This document shows, one piece after another, positions 57,247 through 64,000 of a stretch of DNA of 64,000 bases. The notes under the pieces were generated by a model. It made no database searches and had not been told where the DNA came from. It saw only the letters and a program-made list of their open reading frames with translations. Location of the stretch: positions 40,001-104,000 of the forward strand of contig NZ_AZAC01000010.1 of the NCBI RefSeq assembly GCF_000931935.2, in the 5' to 3' direction. Position 1 is the first letter of the stretch, and every line of letters starts with the position of its first letter. Made by a program: the position numbers and the translations under genes. This stretch comes from Dethiosulfatarculus sandiegensis. GTDB lineage: Bacteria > Desulfobacterota > Desulfarculia > Desulfarculales > Desulfarculaceae.

Positions 57247-58545
57247 ATGGAACTAAGCTATCTGATAATTCTTTTGGTGTTGCTTGGGTGCATGGCGGCA
57301 ACTGTGCCGGTTTTTTTGTGCCTGTTTTTTACAGCTGTGATTGGGTTTTTGGCTTTTACAGATCTGCCCTTGTTGGTTTTGGCCCAAAGCCTTTTCAGGT
57401 CCATGGATAAATTTGCCCTGGTTGTGGTGCTTTTCTTTATATTATGCGGAAACATCATGACCTCCGGCAGTATCGTTACCAAGCTCATCCGATTTGCCAA
57501 TGCGGTGGTGGGATGGCTTCCCGGCGGTTTGGCCATGGCCGGAATTCTGGCCTGTGGCATGTTCGGAGCCATCAGCGGCTCCACTGTGGCCACAGTGGTG
57601 GCCATAGGCGGGTTTATGATTCCCGCTCTGGTGGAGAATAAATACGAGGAAAAATTCGCTCTGGGCTGTATGACCGCCGCCCCGAACCTGGGCGTTATTG
57701 TTCCGCCTTCTATCTCCATGATTCTTTATTCAATGATTTCGGCAGTCTCTTTGGAGGGACTTTTCCTGACCGGATTTGTGCCCGGCATCCTGATCATGGC
57801 CGGTATGTGCGCCTATTCATTTATTTGGGCTTTGCGTAACCCCGGCTTTGTCAGCGCTCCCAAACCAACCTGGATTGAAGTGGGCAAAGCCTTTAGAGAG
57901 GGATTCTGGGCCTTAATGCTGCCGGTGATTATCTTTGGCGGTATATTCAGCGGGGCTTTCACAGCCAACGAGGCAGCGGTTGTGGCCTGTGTTTATGCCC
58001 TGGTTGTTGAACTTTTTATTCATAAAAGTATGAAATTCAGCCAGGTGAAAGGCGTGATGGTCAACTCGGCCGTAACCAGCGCCACCCTTTTGATCATTGT
58101 TGCGGGTGCCACCTGCTTTGGCCGTTATCTGACCATGGAGGCAATACCGGCCAAGATCAGTGAGGCGGTTGTTGCTTCCATTAGCCAGCCATGGCTGTTT
58201 TTACTCACCACCAACATTTTGCTTTTAGCAATCGGCATGTTTATGGATATCATAAGCGCCACGCTTATTCTGGGACCCATATTCCTGCCCATGCTGGACT
58301 ATTATGGCATAAACGCAGTGCACTTTGGCCTTTTGATGACTGTGAACCTGGCCATTGGTTATTGTACGCCGCCATTGGGTGTGAGCTTATATATTACCGG
58401 AGCCCTGACCAACCGAGATCTGCTATTCACCTCCAAGGCGGTGATGCCTTGGATTCTGATACAGATCACGGTGTTGATTATTATGACCTATTTACCTGAT
58501 GCAGTTCTGTGGTTGCCGCGCATGGTGGGCTGGTCGGTTGATTAA
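57247..58545 (+). CDS. dctM: TRAP transporter large membrane subunit
   Basis: The 432-residue ion-coupled permease with about 12 membrane helices. DctM motifs: GMFGAISGSTVATVVAIGG near 100, TAAPNLGVIVPPSISMILY near 141, and GYCTPPLGVSLYI near 374. Na+-driven uptake is usual for this family. Followed by a strong terminator. Confidence 0.95.
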   Translation: MELSYLIILLVLLGCMAATVPVFLCLFFTAVIGFLAFTDLPLLVLAQSLFRSMDKFALVVVLFFILCGNIMTSGSIVTKLIRFANAVVGWLPGGLAMAGILACGMFGAISGSTVATVVAIGGFMIPALVENKYEEKFALGCMTAAPNLGVIVPPSISMILYSMISAVSLEGLFLTGFVPGILIMAGMCAYSFIWALRNPGFVSAPKPTWIEVGKAFREGFWALMLPVIIFGGIFSGAFTANEAAVVACVYALVVELFIHKSMKFSQVKGVMVNSAVTSATLLIIVAGATCFGRYLTMEAIPAKISEAVVASISQPWLFLLTTNILLLAIGMFMDIISATLILGPIFLPMLDYYGINAVHFGLLMTVNLAIGYCTPPLGVSLYITGALTNRDLLFTSKAVMPWILIQITVLIIMTYLPDAVLWLPRMVGWSVD

Positions 58546-58568
58546 CGCCCGATAACCCGTATATGATT

Positions 58569-58602
58569 AGCCGGTGGAGCAAAGGCTCTGCCGGCTTTTT
58601 TT
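58569..58602 (+). terminator. Terminator after dctM
   Basis: AGCCGG-GGAGC and GGCTC-GCCGGCT with a short A loop, followed by TTTTTTT. It ends the transporter operon and lies just before the nucleotidyltransferase start at 58619. Confidence 0.88.
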
Positions 58603-58618
58603 GGGGAAGGGCTTTTAC

Positions 58619-59284
58619 ATGACAGCGACCAGCTCAAATATTTCCAATTTGCATTCCCAAAGGCTTAATGCCTCCCTGGCTGTTATTCTAGCGGCCGGAG
58701 AGGGTAGGCGTTTCGGCAGCCGCAAGCAGTTTTCCCTGCTAAGGGGGAAGCCGCTTTTGAGTTACAGTATTCAAGCCGCCAAGATCTCCGGTTTGGGCAA
58801 GGTTATGGTGGTGGGCGGCGAACCCCTGCCGGATGCAGCCCGCCTGGCTGCCGATATGGGAGCCACTGACTTTGTTTTAAACAAAAATCCGGAAAAGGGT
58901 ATGGGGCGCTCCCTTGCTCTGGCCGCGGCCAGGGCCCGTGAAATGAAGGTTAAGTGCCTGGTTGTCCTGCTGGCGGATATGCCTTTGGTCGACCCATTGG
59001 TCGTGGCCGGGGTGTGTGAAAAAACCTGGCAGACAAATTGTGGGTTGGCCGCAGCTCAAGTAGGGACGAAATGGTGTCATCCGGTTGGGTTTATGGCGTG
59101 GCATTTTTCAACCCTTGCGGCATGCTGCCGGGATAAGGGCGCCAGGGATCTGGTTAAGGCCCACCAGGATGAGCTTGGCCTGGTACAAGCTGCTGGTGAA
59201 AGCATATGGGATATTGATTCTCAGGCCGACCTGGCCAGGGCGGAAAGCTATTTGGCGGCCAGGGAGTTGGAATGCTTTAAATAA
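58619..59284 (+). CDS. MocA/MobA-like nucleotidyltransferase
   Basis: A 221-residue protein of the NTP_transf_3 family. The signature LAAGEGRRFGSRKQF is near residue 25, and LLADMPLVDP near 122 carries the metal-binding Asp. The closest described group is MocA, which attaches CMP to the molybdenum cofactor; GMGRSLALAA near 95 supports this. An upstream in-frame ATG lies inside the terminator, so the ATG at 58619 is preferred. No molybdoenzyme gene lies next to it, so the cofactor target is unproven. Confidence 0.78.
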   Translation: MTATSSNISNLHSQRLNASLAVILAAGEGRRFGSRKQFSLLRGKPLLSYSIQAAKISGLGKVMVVGGEPLPDAARLAADMGATDFVLNKNPEKGMGRSLALAAARAREMKVKCLVVLLADMPLVDPLVVAGVCEKTWQTNCGLAAAQVGTKWCHPVGFMAWHFSTLAACCRDKGARDLVKAHQDELGLVQAAGESIWDIDSQADLARAESYLAARELECFK

Positions 59285-59574
59285 AAATTACCTCCCCCTT
59301 TTTCTTTACGTTTCTAAATGCAATAATCAATTCAGACAGATGCTATAGTTGAGTATGGAAAAGACCTTACGGGTTTTTTCACTCAAACCTTGGCAAAAGT
59401 AATTAATTTTCCAATTATCTTGAATTACTCGGTTTTATAGAACCGGTGCAGTCGGTGGGCCGTCTTAGGCATACTGGCATGCTGTTTTTGAGCAGCCGGA
59501 TTCGATGATTATAGGGATGCCGACCCTGGTGATTCTCTTGAAATTCGTATTTTCGTTTTAATCAGGGGGTGTTG
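59285..59574. other. Intergenic region before the histidine kinase
   Basis: About 290 bp without a convincing gene, RNA or clear promoter. Short complementary words (GGGATGCCGACCC near 59513) are present but form no strong structure. Confidence 0.4.
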
Positions 59575-60813
59575 ATGACAATGGAAAAGCGGCCTGAAAA
59601 TGACATTGCATATCTGGAGGCTGTGGTTGATCTGAGTGCCGTTCTGGCCGACCCGAAAATGCAACTGGCGGAAAAGTTGCAGACATGCGCCGAAACCTTG
59701 GCCCGGGTGTGCAAGGCGGAAAAAGCTTCATTGATGCTTAAGGAAAAAGAATACCTGGTAGTGGCCGCAGCCACTGATTTCAACCTGGTGGGTATATCCA
59801 CTCCCCTTGAGCAGGATACTATCTCCACAAGAGTCCTTAGGTCCAAGGAAGCGGTTTATATAAAAAATGTGGCAAAAAGTGATTTTGCCGCCCAGAGCCG
59901 GGAAGGTGATAAAAGTCACTACCGTACAGGTTCTTTAATCTGCGTGCCTCTTTTGGACAATGATGCGGCTGTGGGGGTGTTGAACCTTTCGGATAAGAAA
60001 AATTCGCCCTATTTTGACGACCTTGATCTTGAGCTGGCCCAACGGGTGGCTGCCCAGATTACCAGACAGGTTATCTTCAGCGCCCTGCATTCCAAACTGG
60101 ATGCGGCCTACCGGGAGCTTAACCGGGCTTTACAGGCCAAGGAAGACCTGATGTACATGGTTATCCATGACATGAAGGCTCCGGTCACCGGCGTAAGGGA
60201 GGTCTTGAGGCTGTTGCGCCCTGAAACCGGCCTGCCTGTGGAAGAAAGACTCAACTACCTAACCCTGGCTGAAAATGATCTGGAGCAGTTGTGGCGGCGG
60301 ATCACTAACTTGCTGGATCTCGGCAAGATGGACACCAATCAGTTTCCCTTAAACCCAACCTCATTAAATTTAAATGAGTTTATTGGGGAGATAACCGAAC
60401 GCATGTCAGCGGTTTGCTCGGTCAATCAGGTGCGGCTGGTGGCGGAAAAAGGTGATGAGTTGCATGTGTGGGTTGATGAGGACCTTGCCGAAAGAATTAT
60501 CGTCAATCTATTGATGAATGCTCTTACCTTTTCCTCTCCTGAACAGGGAGGCAAGGGGGAGGTAAAGGCCAGAGTGATCAGGGAAAATGATAAGGCGGTG
60601 TTTGAGGTTCGGGATACCGGCCCCGGTGTGGATCACCAATTGGGCGACAGTATTTTTGAACGTTATGCCCAAGGCAGGATTACTAAAGGCTCCACCGGTA
60701 TCGGATTGTACTTCAGTCGGAGGGCTGCCTGGCTTTTGGGCGGAGATGTGAATTACCGGAATATGGCTCAAGGCGGAGCTGTTTTTAAATTGAGCCTGCC
60801 GCTGTCTGAATGA
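59575..60813 (+). CDS. GAF-domain sensor histidine kinase
   Basis: A 412-residue cytoplasmic kinase from ATG 59575 (AGGGGG upstream). Residues 10-170 form a GAF sensory domain, and the HisKA helix has His198 in VIHDMKAPVTG. The HATPase domain shows the N box NLLMNALTFSS near 316, DTGPGV near 355 and GSTGIGLYFSRRA near 378. No membrane segment, so it senses an intracellular signal. Followed 83 bp later by a response regulator with a receiver domain, presumably its partner. Confidence 0.9.
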   Translation: MTMEKRPENDIAYLEAVVDLSAVLADPKMQLAEKLQTCAETLARVCKAEKASLMLKEKEYLVVAAATDFNLVGISTPLEQDTISTRVLRSKEAVYIKNVAKSDFAAQSREGDKSHYRTGSLICVPLLDNDAAVGVLNLSDKKNSPYFDDLDLELAQRVAAQITRQVIFSALHSKLDAAYRELNRALQAKEDLMYMVIHDMKAPVTGVREVLRLLRPETGLPVEERLNYLTLAENDLEQLWRRITNLLDLGKMDTNQFPLNPTSLNLNEFIGEITERMSAVCSVNQVRLVAEKGDELHVWVDEDLAERIIVNLLMNALTFSSPEQGGKGEVKARVIRENDKAVFEVRDTGPGVDHQLGDSIFERYAQGRITKGSTGIGLYFSRRAAWLLGGDVNYRNMAQGGAVFKLSLPLSE

Positions 60814-60896
60814 TCTGTTCAAGTAAGGCCCCGTTTTGACCGAAAAGAAAAGATATGGCCGCAATATATTGAAAATAGATGGTATTCAGGAGAGCC

Positions 60897-62606
60897 ATGC
60901 CCTTGGGCGAGCAGGTAAATAGCCATTGGGTTCCTAAAGAGGGTTTCAGAACCGAAGAAGAGATCCAAAGGGAGATAGAGCGCCTTGAGCGGCTGGTGGC
61001 GCGTAAGGCCCCGGTAGTGGTGGTGGATGATATGCACACCATGCGTATTCTTCTCACCCAGGCTTTGCGCGGCAGTGGCTTTGATGATGTACTAAGGGCC
61101 ACGGACGGGAAGAACGCCTTAAAGATCATCGATAAACACAATTGTGATTTGGCCCTGGTTGACTGGAACATGCCGCACATGGACGGACTGGAGCTTTTAG
61201 ATCTGGTTCGCGGTGATGAAAAGCTGAAAGACATGGTTTTTATCATGGTCACAGCCGAAACCGTGGACACCAAGGTAATTCAGGCTGCGGAAGAAAGCCA
61301 GGACGCCTATCTAACCAAACCGATAAGCGCGGAAAAACTCACCAGGCGGTTGAATTTGATTCTGGAGCAACGCCTGGTGACGGCCCGCGCCATGCTGCTT
61401 GAGGTCGAGGGCAAGATAGATCAGGCGGCGGAGCTGTTTTTAGAGGCAACCAACAATAACCCCCGGGCGCGTTGGACTCTTTTTCGGTTGGGAGAACTGT
61501 TTGCCAGAAATCAACAGTTCGACCAGGCTGAAGCCTGCTTTAACCGGATTTTGGAGCTGGACCCGAGGGCCAGCCTGGCTCTGGCCTATTTGGGCCGGGT
61601 GTTGGAGGAAATGGGGGATTCACGAGCGGGCCGGGAAAATTATCGCAGGGCTTTAGTGGAAAACCCCCGTTTTTTCAAGGCATACGACCTGCTGGCTGAT
61701 TCCATGCACAAGGAGGGCAAGTCAACCGAGGCCTTGAGCGTTTTGGAAAAGGCCTTGCAAAATCAAGGCAGTGAAAATGCAGGCCGCCAGGAGAAAATCG
61801 CCTTTCTGTACCAAGAGCAGGCCAGGTTCCCGGAGGCGGAGGTGAGCTTTCTAAAGGCCTTGGAGCTTAAACCCAGGGAAAACCCGGCCCAGAGAAATCT
61901 TGAGCTGGGCAGGGTGAGGCTTGCCCAGGGACTAATTGATGATGCGGTGGGGCCTCTTTTCAAGGCCGGGGATCTGAAGACCGGAGGGTCTGATGAGCAC
62001 AGACTGGACGCACAGTTGCTTTTGGGAGGCGCATTGGCTCGCAAGGGCGATTACAAGGCAGCGGAATCGGTCTTTGCCTCTTTAGCTAATCCGGCAAACT
62101 GGCGTGGGGAGCGGCTGCCCTTTGACCTCTCCGGCTACCATGACACCGTGGCCGAAGTTTATGAGAGGGCGGGGATAAGCGAATTGGCCGACACCCATAG
62201 AAAAACTGCCCGAAAATTGGCTCGGGAAAAGGGTCCGACTGTGGTCACCCAGGCCCGTATAGACGAACTTTCCAAGGAAGGCCTGGACATGGTGGAAAAG
62301 GGTCTTTTCAGTAAAGGCCTTAAAAAATATCATGAGGCCCTGGCCCTGGATGATGCTTCACCGAGGGTGCAGTTTAATATTGGCATAGCGCTTATCCGCA
62401 TGGAAAAAACAGGTGACGCTCAAAAGTTTTTAGTGGATGCGTTGATTAACGGAATATTGCGAAGGGACAGTGAGCTTACGCCCAAGGTGGTGAGGGTGTT
62501 CGTGCGAATGGGCAAGGGTGAGCTGGTGCGCAACCTTTTAGACAAATACAAGGCAGAGCTGGCAGGCTCGGATTTGCTTGCTGAATTGCTTCCTGTTTTA
62601 GACTGA
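60897..62606 (+). CDS. Response regulator with TPR output domain
   Basis: A 569-residue protein from ATG 60897 (AGGAG upstream). After a 37-residue coiled N-terminus the receiver domain (about 38-155) has Asp44, Asp45, the phospho-acceptor Asp89, Thr119 and Lys141. Residues 170-565 are TPR-type helical repeats (LGRVLEEMGDSRAGRENYRRAL; LKKYHEALALDDASPRVQFNIGIALIRM). No DNA-binding or enzymatic domain, so phosphorylation probably changes a protein-protein interaction. Likely partner of the preceding GAF kinase. Confidence 0.9.
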   Translation: MPLGEQVNSHWVPKEGFRTEEEIQREIERLERLVARKAPVVVVDDMHTMRILLTQALRGSGFDDVLRATDGKNALKIIDKHNCDLALVDWNMPHMDGLELLDLVRGDEKLKDMVFIMVTAETVDTKVIQAAEESQDAYLTKPISAEKLTRRLNLILEQRLVTARAMLLEVEGKIDQAAELFLEATNNNPRARWTLFRLGELFARNQQFDQAEACFNRILELDPRASLALAYLGRVLEEMGDSRAGRENYRRALVENPRFFKAYDLLADSMHKEGKSTEALSVLEKALQNQGSENAGRQEKIAFLYQEQARFPEAEVSFLKALELKPRENPAQRNLELGRVRLAQGLIDDAVGPLFKAGDLKTGGSDEHRLDAQLLLGGALARKGDYKAAESVFASLANPANWRGERLPFDLSGYHDTVAEVYERAGISELADTHRKTARKLAREKGPTVVTQARIDELSKEGLDMVEKGLFSKGLKKYHEALALDDASPRVQFNIGIALIRMEKTGDAQKFLVDALINGILRRDSELTPKVVRVFVRMGKGELVRNLLDKYKAELAGSDLLAELLPVLD

Positions 62607-62616
62607 AAATCCTTTT

Positions 62617-63285
62617 TTATTTTACTTTTTCCCCTTCTTTTTCCTCTTCTTTTTCCTCTTCGGTTTCTTGGGGCTTTCTAAATCTGGGCAGAGGTAATTT
62701 GCCTTTGTCCGCATCGCTTTCTTTGTATTTATAGACCCAGATGGAGATGACCGTACCCTTGGGGACCTGCATCTGGGGCATGGGATCTTGAAAAGCTATG
62801 GTCCCGGCGGCCTTGCGGTTCTTAGTCGGCAGATTTTTAACAACAGCGATATCCAACTTTTTACTCCAGACCGTGGCCTGGGCCTCATATTGATGTTGTC
62901 CCATGAGGCTGGGAACGCGGACATTATTGGTTTGTTCGGGTGGTGCTGAGGATTGGGGCTTGGAACCGGTTTTTCTCGTATGGTCCTGGGCATTGGTGTC
63001 GTAGTACCAAACCTTCACGGACTGGTTTCTGTCCCATAGGCGATGACCAGCCCTGGGTTCCTGCTTCATTACCTTGCCTTTCTGAGAGGGCAGGAGAGTG
63101 GGAACCGCAATGGTAATCATCTTCATTTTGGCCTGTTTAAGCGCCTTGCTTGCCTGGGCAAGGGTCAGTCCGCTCAAGTCGGGCACCCCGGACCCGGCCA
63201 AGGCGGGCAGGGCGGAGAAAAGAAAAAAAAGGCAGACAAGGGGTATTTGGGTCTTTAACCTATGGTGGAGACTGAAAAACCGCAT
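62617..63285 (-). CDS. Exported protein with two PASTA domains
   Basis: A 222-residue protein with a signal peptide (about 1-30, cleaved near ALPALAG). PASTA-like domains lie at about 33-95 (VPDLSGLTLAQASKALKQAKM) and 120-190 (VPSLMGQHQYEAQATVWSKKLD). The C-terminus is a Glu/Lys run (EEEKEEEKEGEK). PASTA domains bind muropeptides or PBPs; without a kinase or PBP domain this may be a periplasmic accessory protein. Convergent with the receiver-TPR gene, 10 bp apart. Confidence 0.8.
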   Translation of the reverse strand: MRFFSLHHRLKTQIPLVCLFFLFSALPALAGSGVPDLSGLTLAQASKALKQAKMKMITIAVPTLLPSQKGKVMKQEPRAGHRLWDRNQSVKVWYYDTNAQDHTRKTGSKPQSSAPPEQTNNVRVPSLMGQHQYEAQATVWSKKLDIAVVKNLPTKNRKAAGTIAFQDPMPQMQVPKGTVISIWVYKYKESDADKGKLPLPRFRKPQETEEEKEEEKEGEKVK

Positions 63286-63332
63286 ATTTTCTCCCTGGCC
63301 GTTGCCTTTGATTCTGAGGAAAGTAAGCCGTT

Positions 63333-63378
63333 AAAAAAGGCCGCTACCTGCAATTTTACCATGCGGGTAACGGCCTTT
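63333..63378 (-). terminator. Terminator of the LysM gene
   Basis: AAAGGCCG...TACC and GGTA...CGGCCTTT form a long imperfect stem around TGC-GCA. On the minus strand it is followed by TTTTTTAAC. It separates the LysM gene from the PASTA gene. Confidence 0.75.
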
Positions 63379-63405
63379 GTTAGAACGCTTTTGACTGTTT
63401 GTTTT

Positions 63406-64000
63406 CTAGCTGCCCCCGGTCCTGACTTTCAACAGATCGCCCGGAGTGAGCCTGGTGGAATTCAGGCTGTTCCAGCGGCGAAGGTTGGAGGTGGTTACAT
63501 TGAACCTGCGGGCTATCTTCCAGAGGCTGTCGCCGCGCCTCACCCGGTAGTTGATGGTTTTACCGGCTTCAGGCCTTGTTTTGGATTTGACCGCGGGCTG
63601 CACCTTGGACTCGGCCTTGGCCTGGGGTACATAGAGCACCAGTTTCTGTCCGGGGCTTAGCCTATTGCTGCGGCGTCCGTTCCAACGCTTTATCTGCTTG
63701 TAGTTCAGGCCGTAAGCCAGGGAGATGTCCCAGAGGGTGTCACCCCTTTTGACCGTGTGTACGATTTTGCGCTGGTTTCTGTGAGGAGCCTTGTAGGCCA
63801 CTGTCCTGGTCTTGCTCCCCTTGCTCGAGGCAACTGTGTTGCGGCTCTTTACATGGCTGCGTCCGCTGGGGGGAACATAAACCACCTGGCCGATGCGCAG
63901 CCGCCTGGGGTTCAGCCTGGGGTTCATGGCCATCAGGTCCGAAAGCCTCACCCCAAAGGACTGGGCAATGCGTCCCAGGGTGTCTCCCCGATGGACTTTC
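63406..64000 (-). CDS. LysM-repeat cell-wall protein, N-terminus beyond the window
   Basis: The frame is open to the right edge, so only the last 198 residues are seen. Three LysM peptidoglycan-binding repeats are present: VHRGDTLGRIAQSFGV at the edge, VKRGDTLWDISLAYGLNYKQIKRWNG in the middle and VRRGDSLWKIARRFNVTTSNLRRWN at the C-terminus, joined by Ser/Lys-rich linkers. Such triple-LysM tails are typical of MltD-type lytic transglycosylases, whose catalytic domain would lie outside the window. That identity is inference. Confidence 0.8.
   Translation of the reverse strand, partial: KVHRGDTLGRIAQSFGVRLSDLMAMNPRLNPRRLRIGQVVYVPPSGRSHVKSRNTVASSKGSKTRTVAYKAPHRNQRKIVHTVKRGDTLWDISLAYGLNYKQIKRWNGRRSNRLSPGQKLVLYVPQAKAESKVQPAVKSKTRPEAGKTINYRVRRGDSLWKIARRFNVTTSNLRRWNSLNSTRLTPGDLLKVRTGGS

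Overview
The window looks like a piece of a Desulfobacterota (former deltaproteobacterial) chromosome, most likely an anaerobe of the sulfate-reducing type. This is inferred from a complete carbonyl branch of the Wood-Ljungdahl pathway (cooC, acsD, cooS, acsB, acsC, acsE) beside proteobacterial-type housekeeping genes, an ATP synthase operon with b and b' but no a or c subunit, a TRAP transporter and acyl-CoA metabolism. No sulfate-reduction gene is in view, so the lifestyle is inference.

Layout. 1-115: promoter and leader of an rRNA-type operon that reads out of the left edge. 290-8.6 kb (minus): methyltransferase, tyrS, ymdB, rny, 6S RNA, zapA, zapB, glmS and a short glmU. 8.9-10.5 kb: a TraT-like lipoprotein, then a plus-strand DUF134/DUF5320 pair with its own promoter and a palindromic operator. 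10.6-20.4 kb (minus): the CODH/acetyl-CoA synthase cluster. AcsD carries a long Ala/Lys/Glu linker and a short C-terminal tail, and a 49-residue gene between acsD and cooS encodes the same tail motif. 20.7-37 kb: origin-type genes (dnaA, dnaN, gyrB, a sigma-70 factor, trmFO, rsmG, mnmE, jag, yidC, yidD, rnpA, rpmH) plus a ttuA-like/rimO pair. Two parS-like sites lie here, one at the centre of a 48-bp palindrome that also encodes the end of RsmG. 37.4-43.8 kb (plus): rod-shape operon mreB-mreC-mreD-mrdA-rodA and a bactofilin. 44.2-50.1 kb: atpF'-F-H-A-G-D-C. 50.5-62.6 kb: PHP phosphoesterase, metallo-beta-lactamase-fold hydrolase, a fused hydroxyacyl-CoA dehydrogenase/enoyl-CoA hydratase, universal stress protein, a DctPQM TRAP transporter, a MocA-like nucleotidyltransferase, a GAF histidine kinase and a receiver-TPR protein. 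62.6-64 kb (minus): a PASTA protein and the LysM end of a cell-wall protein cut by the window edge.

Genes left of about 20 kb are almost all minus and genes right of 37 kb almost all plus until the last two. With the dnaA/dnaN/gyrB and rpmH-to-rsmG gene sets and the parS sites, this suggests the replication origin lies between about 20 and 37 kb. I could not find a clear cluster of DnaA boxes.

The acs genes work together: CooS reduces CO2 to CO, AcsE moves methyl groups from methyl-tetrahydrofolate to the corrinoid protein AcsCD, AcsB joins methyl, CO and CoA, and CooC loads nickel. The most unusual material is the tail module shared by AcsD and the small neighbouring protein, the parS-in-a-hairpin at the end of rsmG, a yidD gene with no standard start codon, and a promoter followed at once by a terminator upstream of the sigma factor gene.
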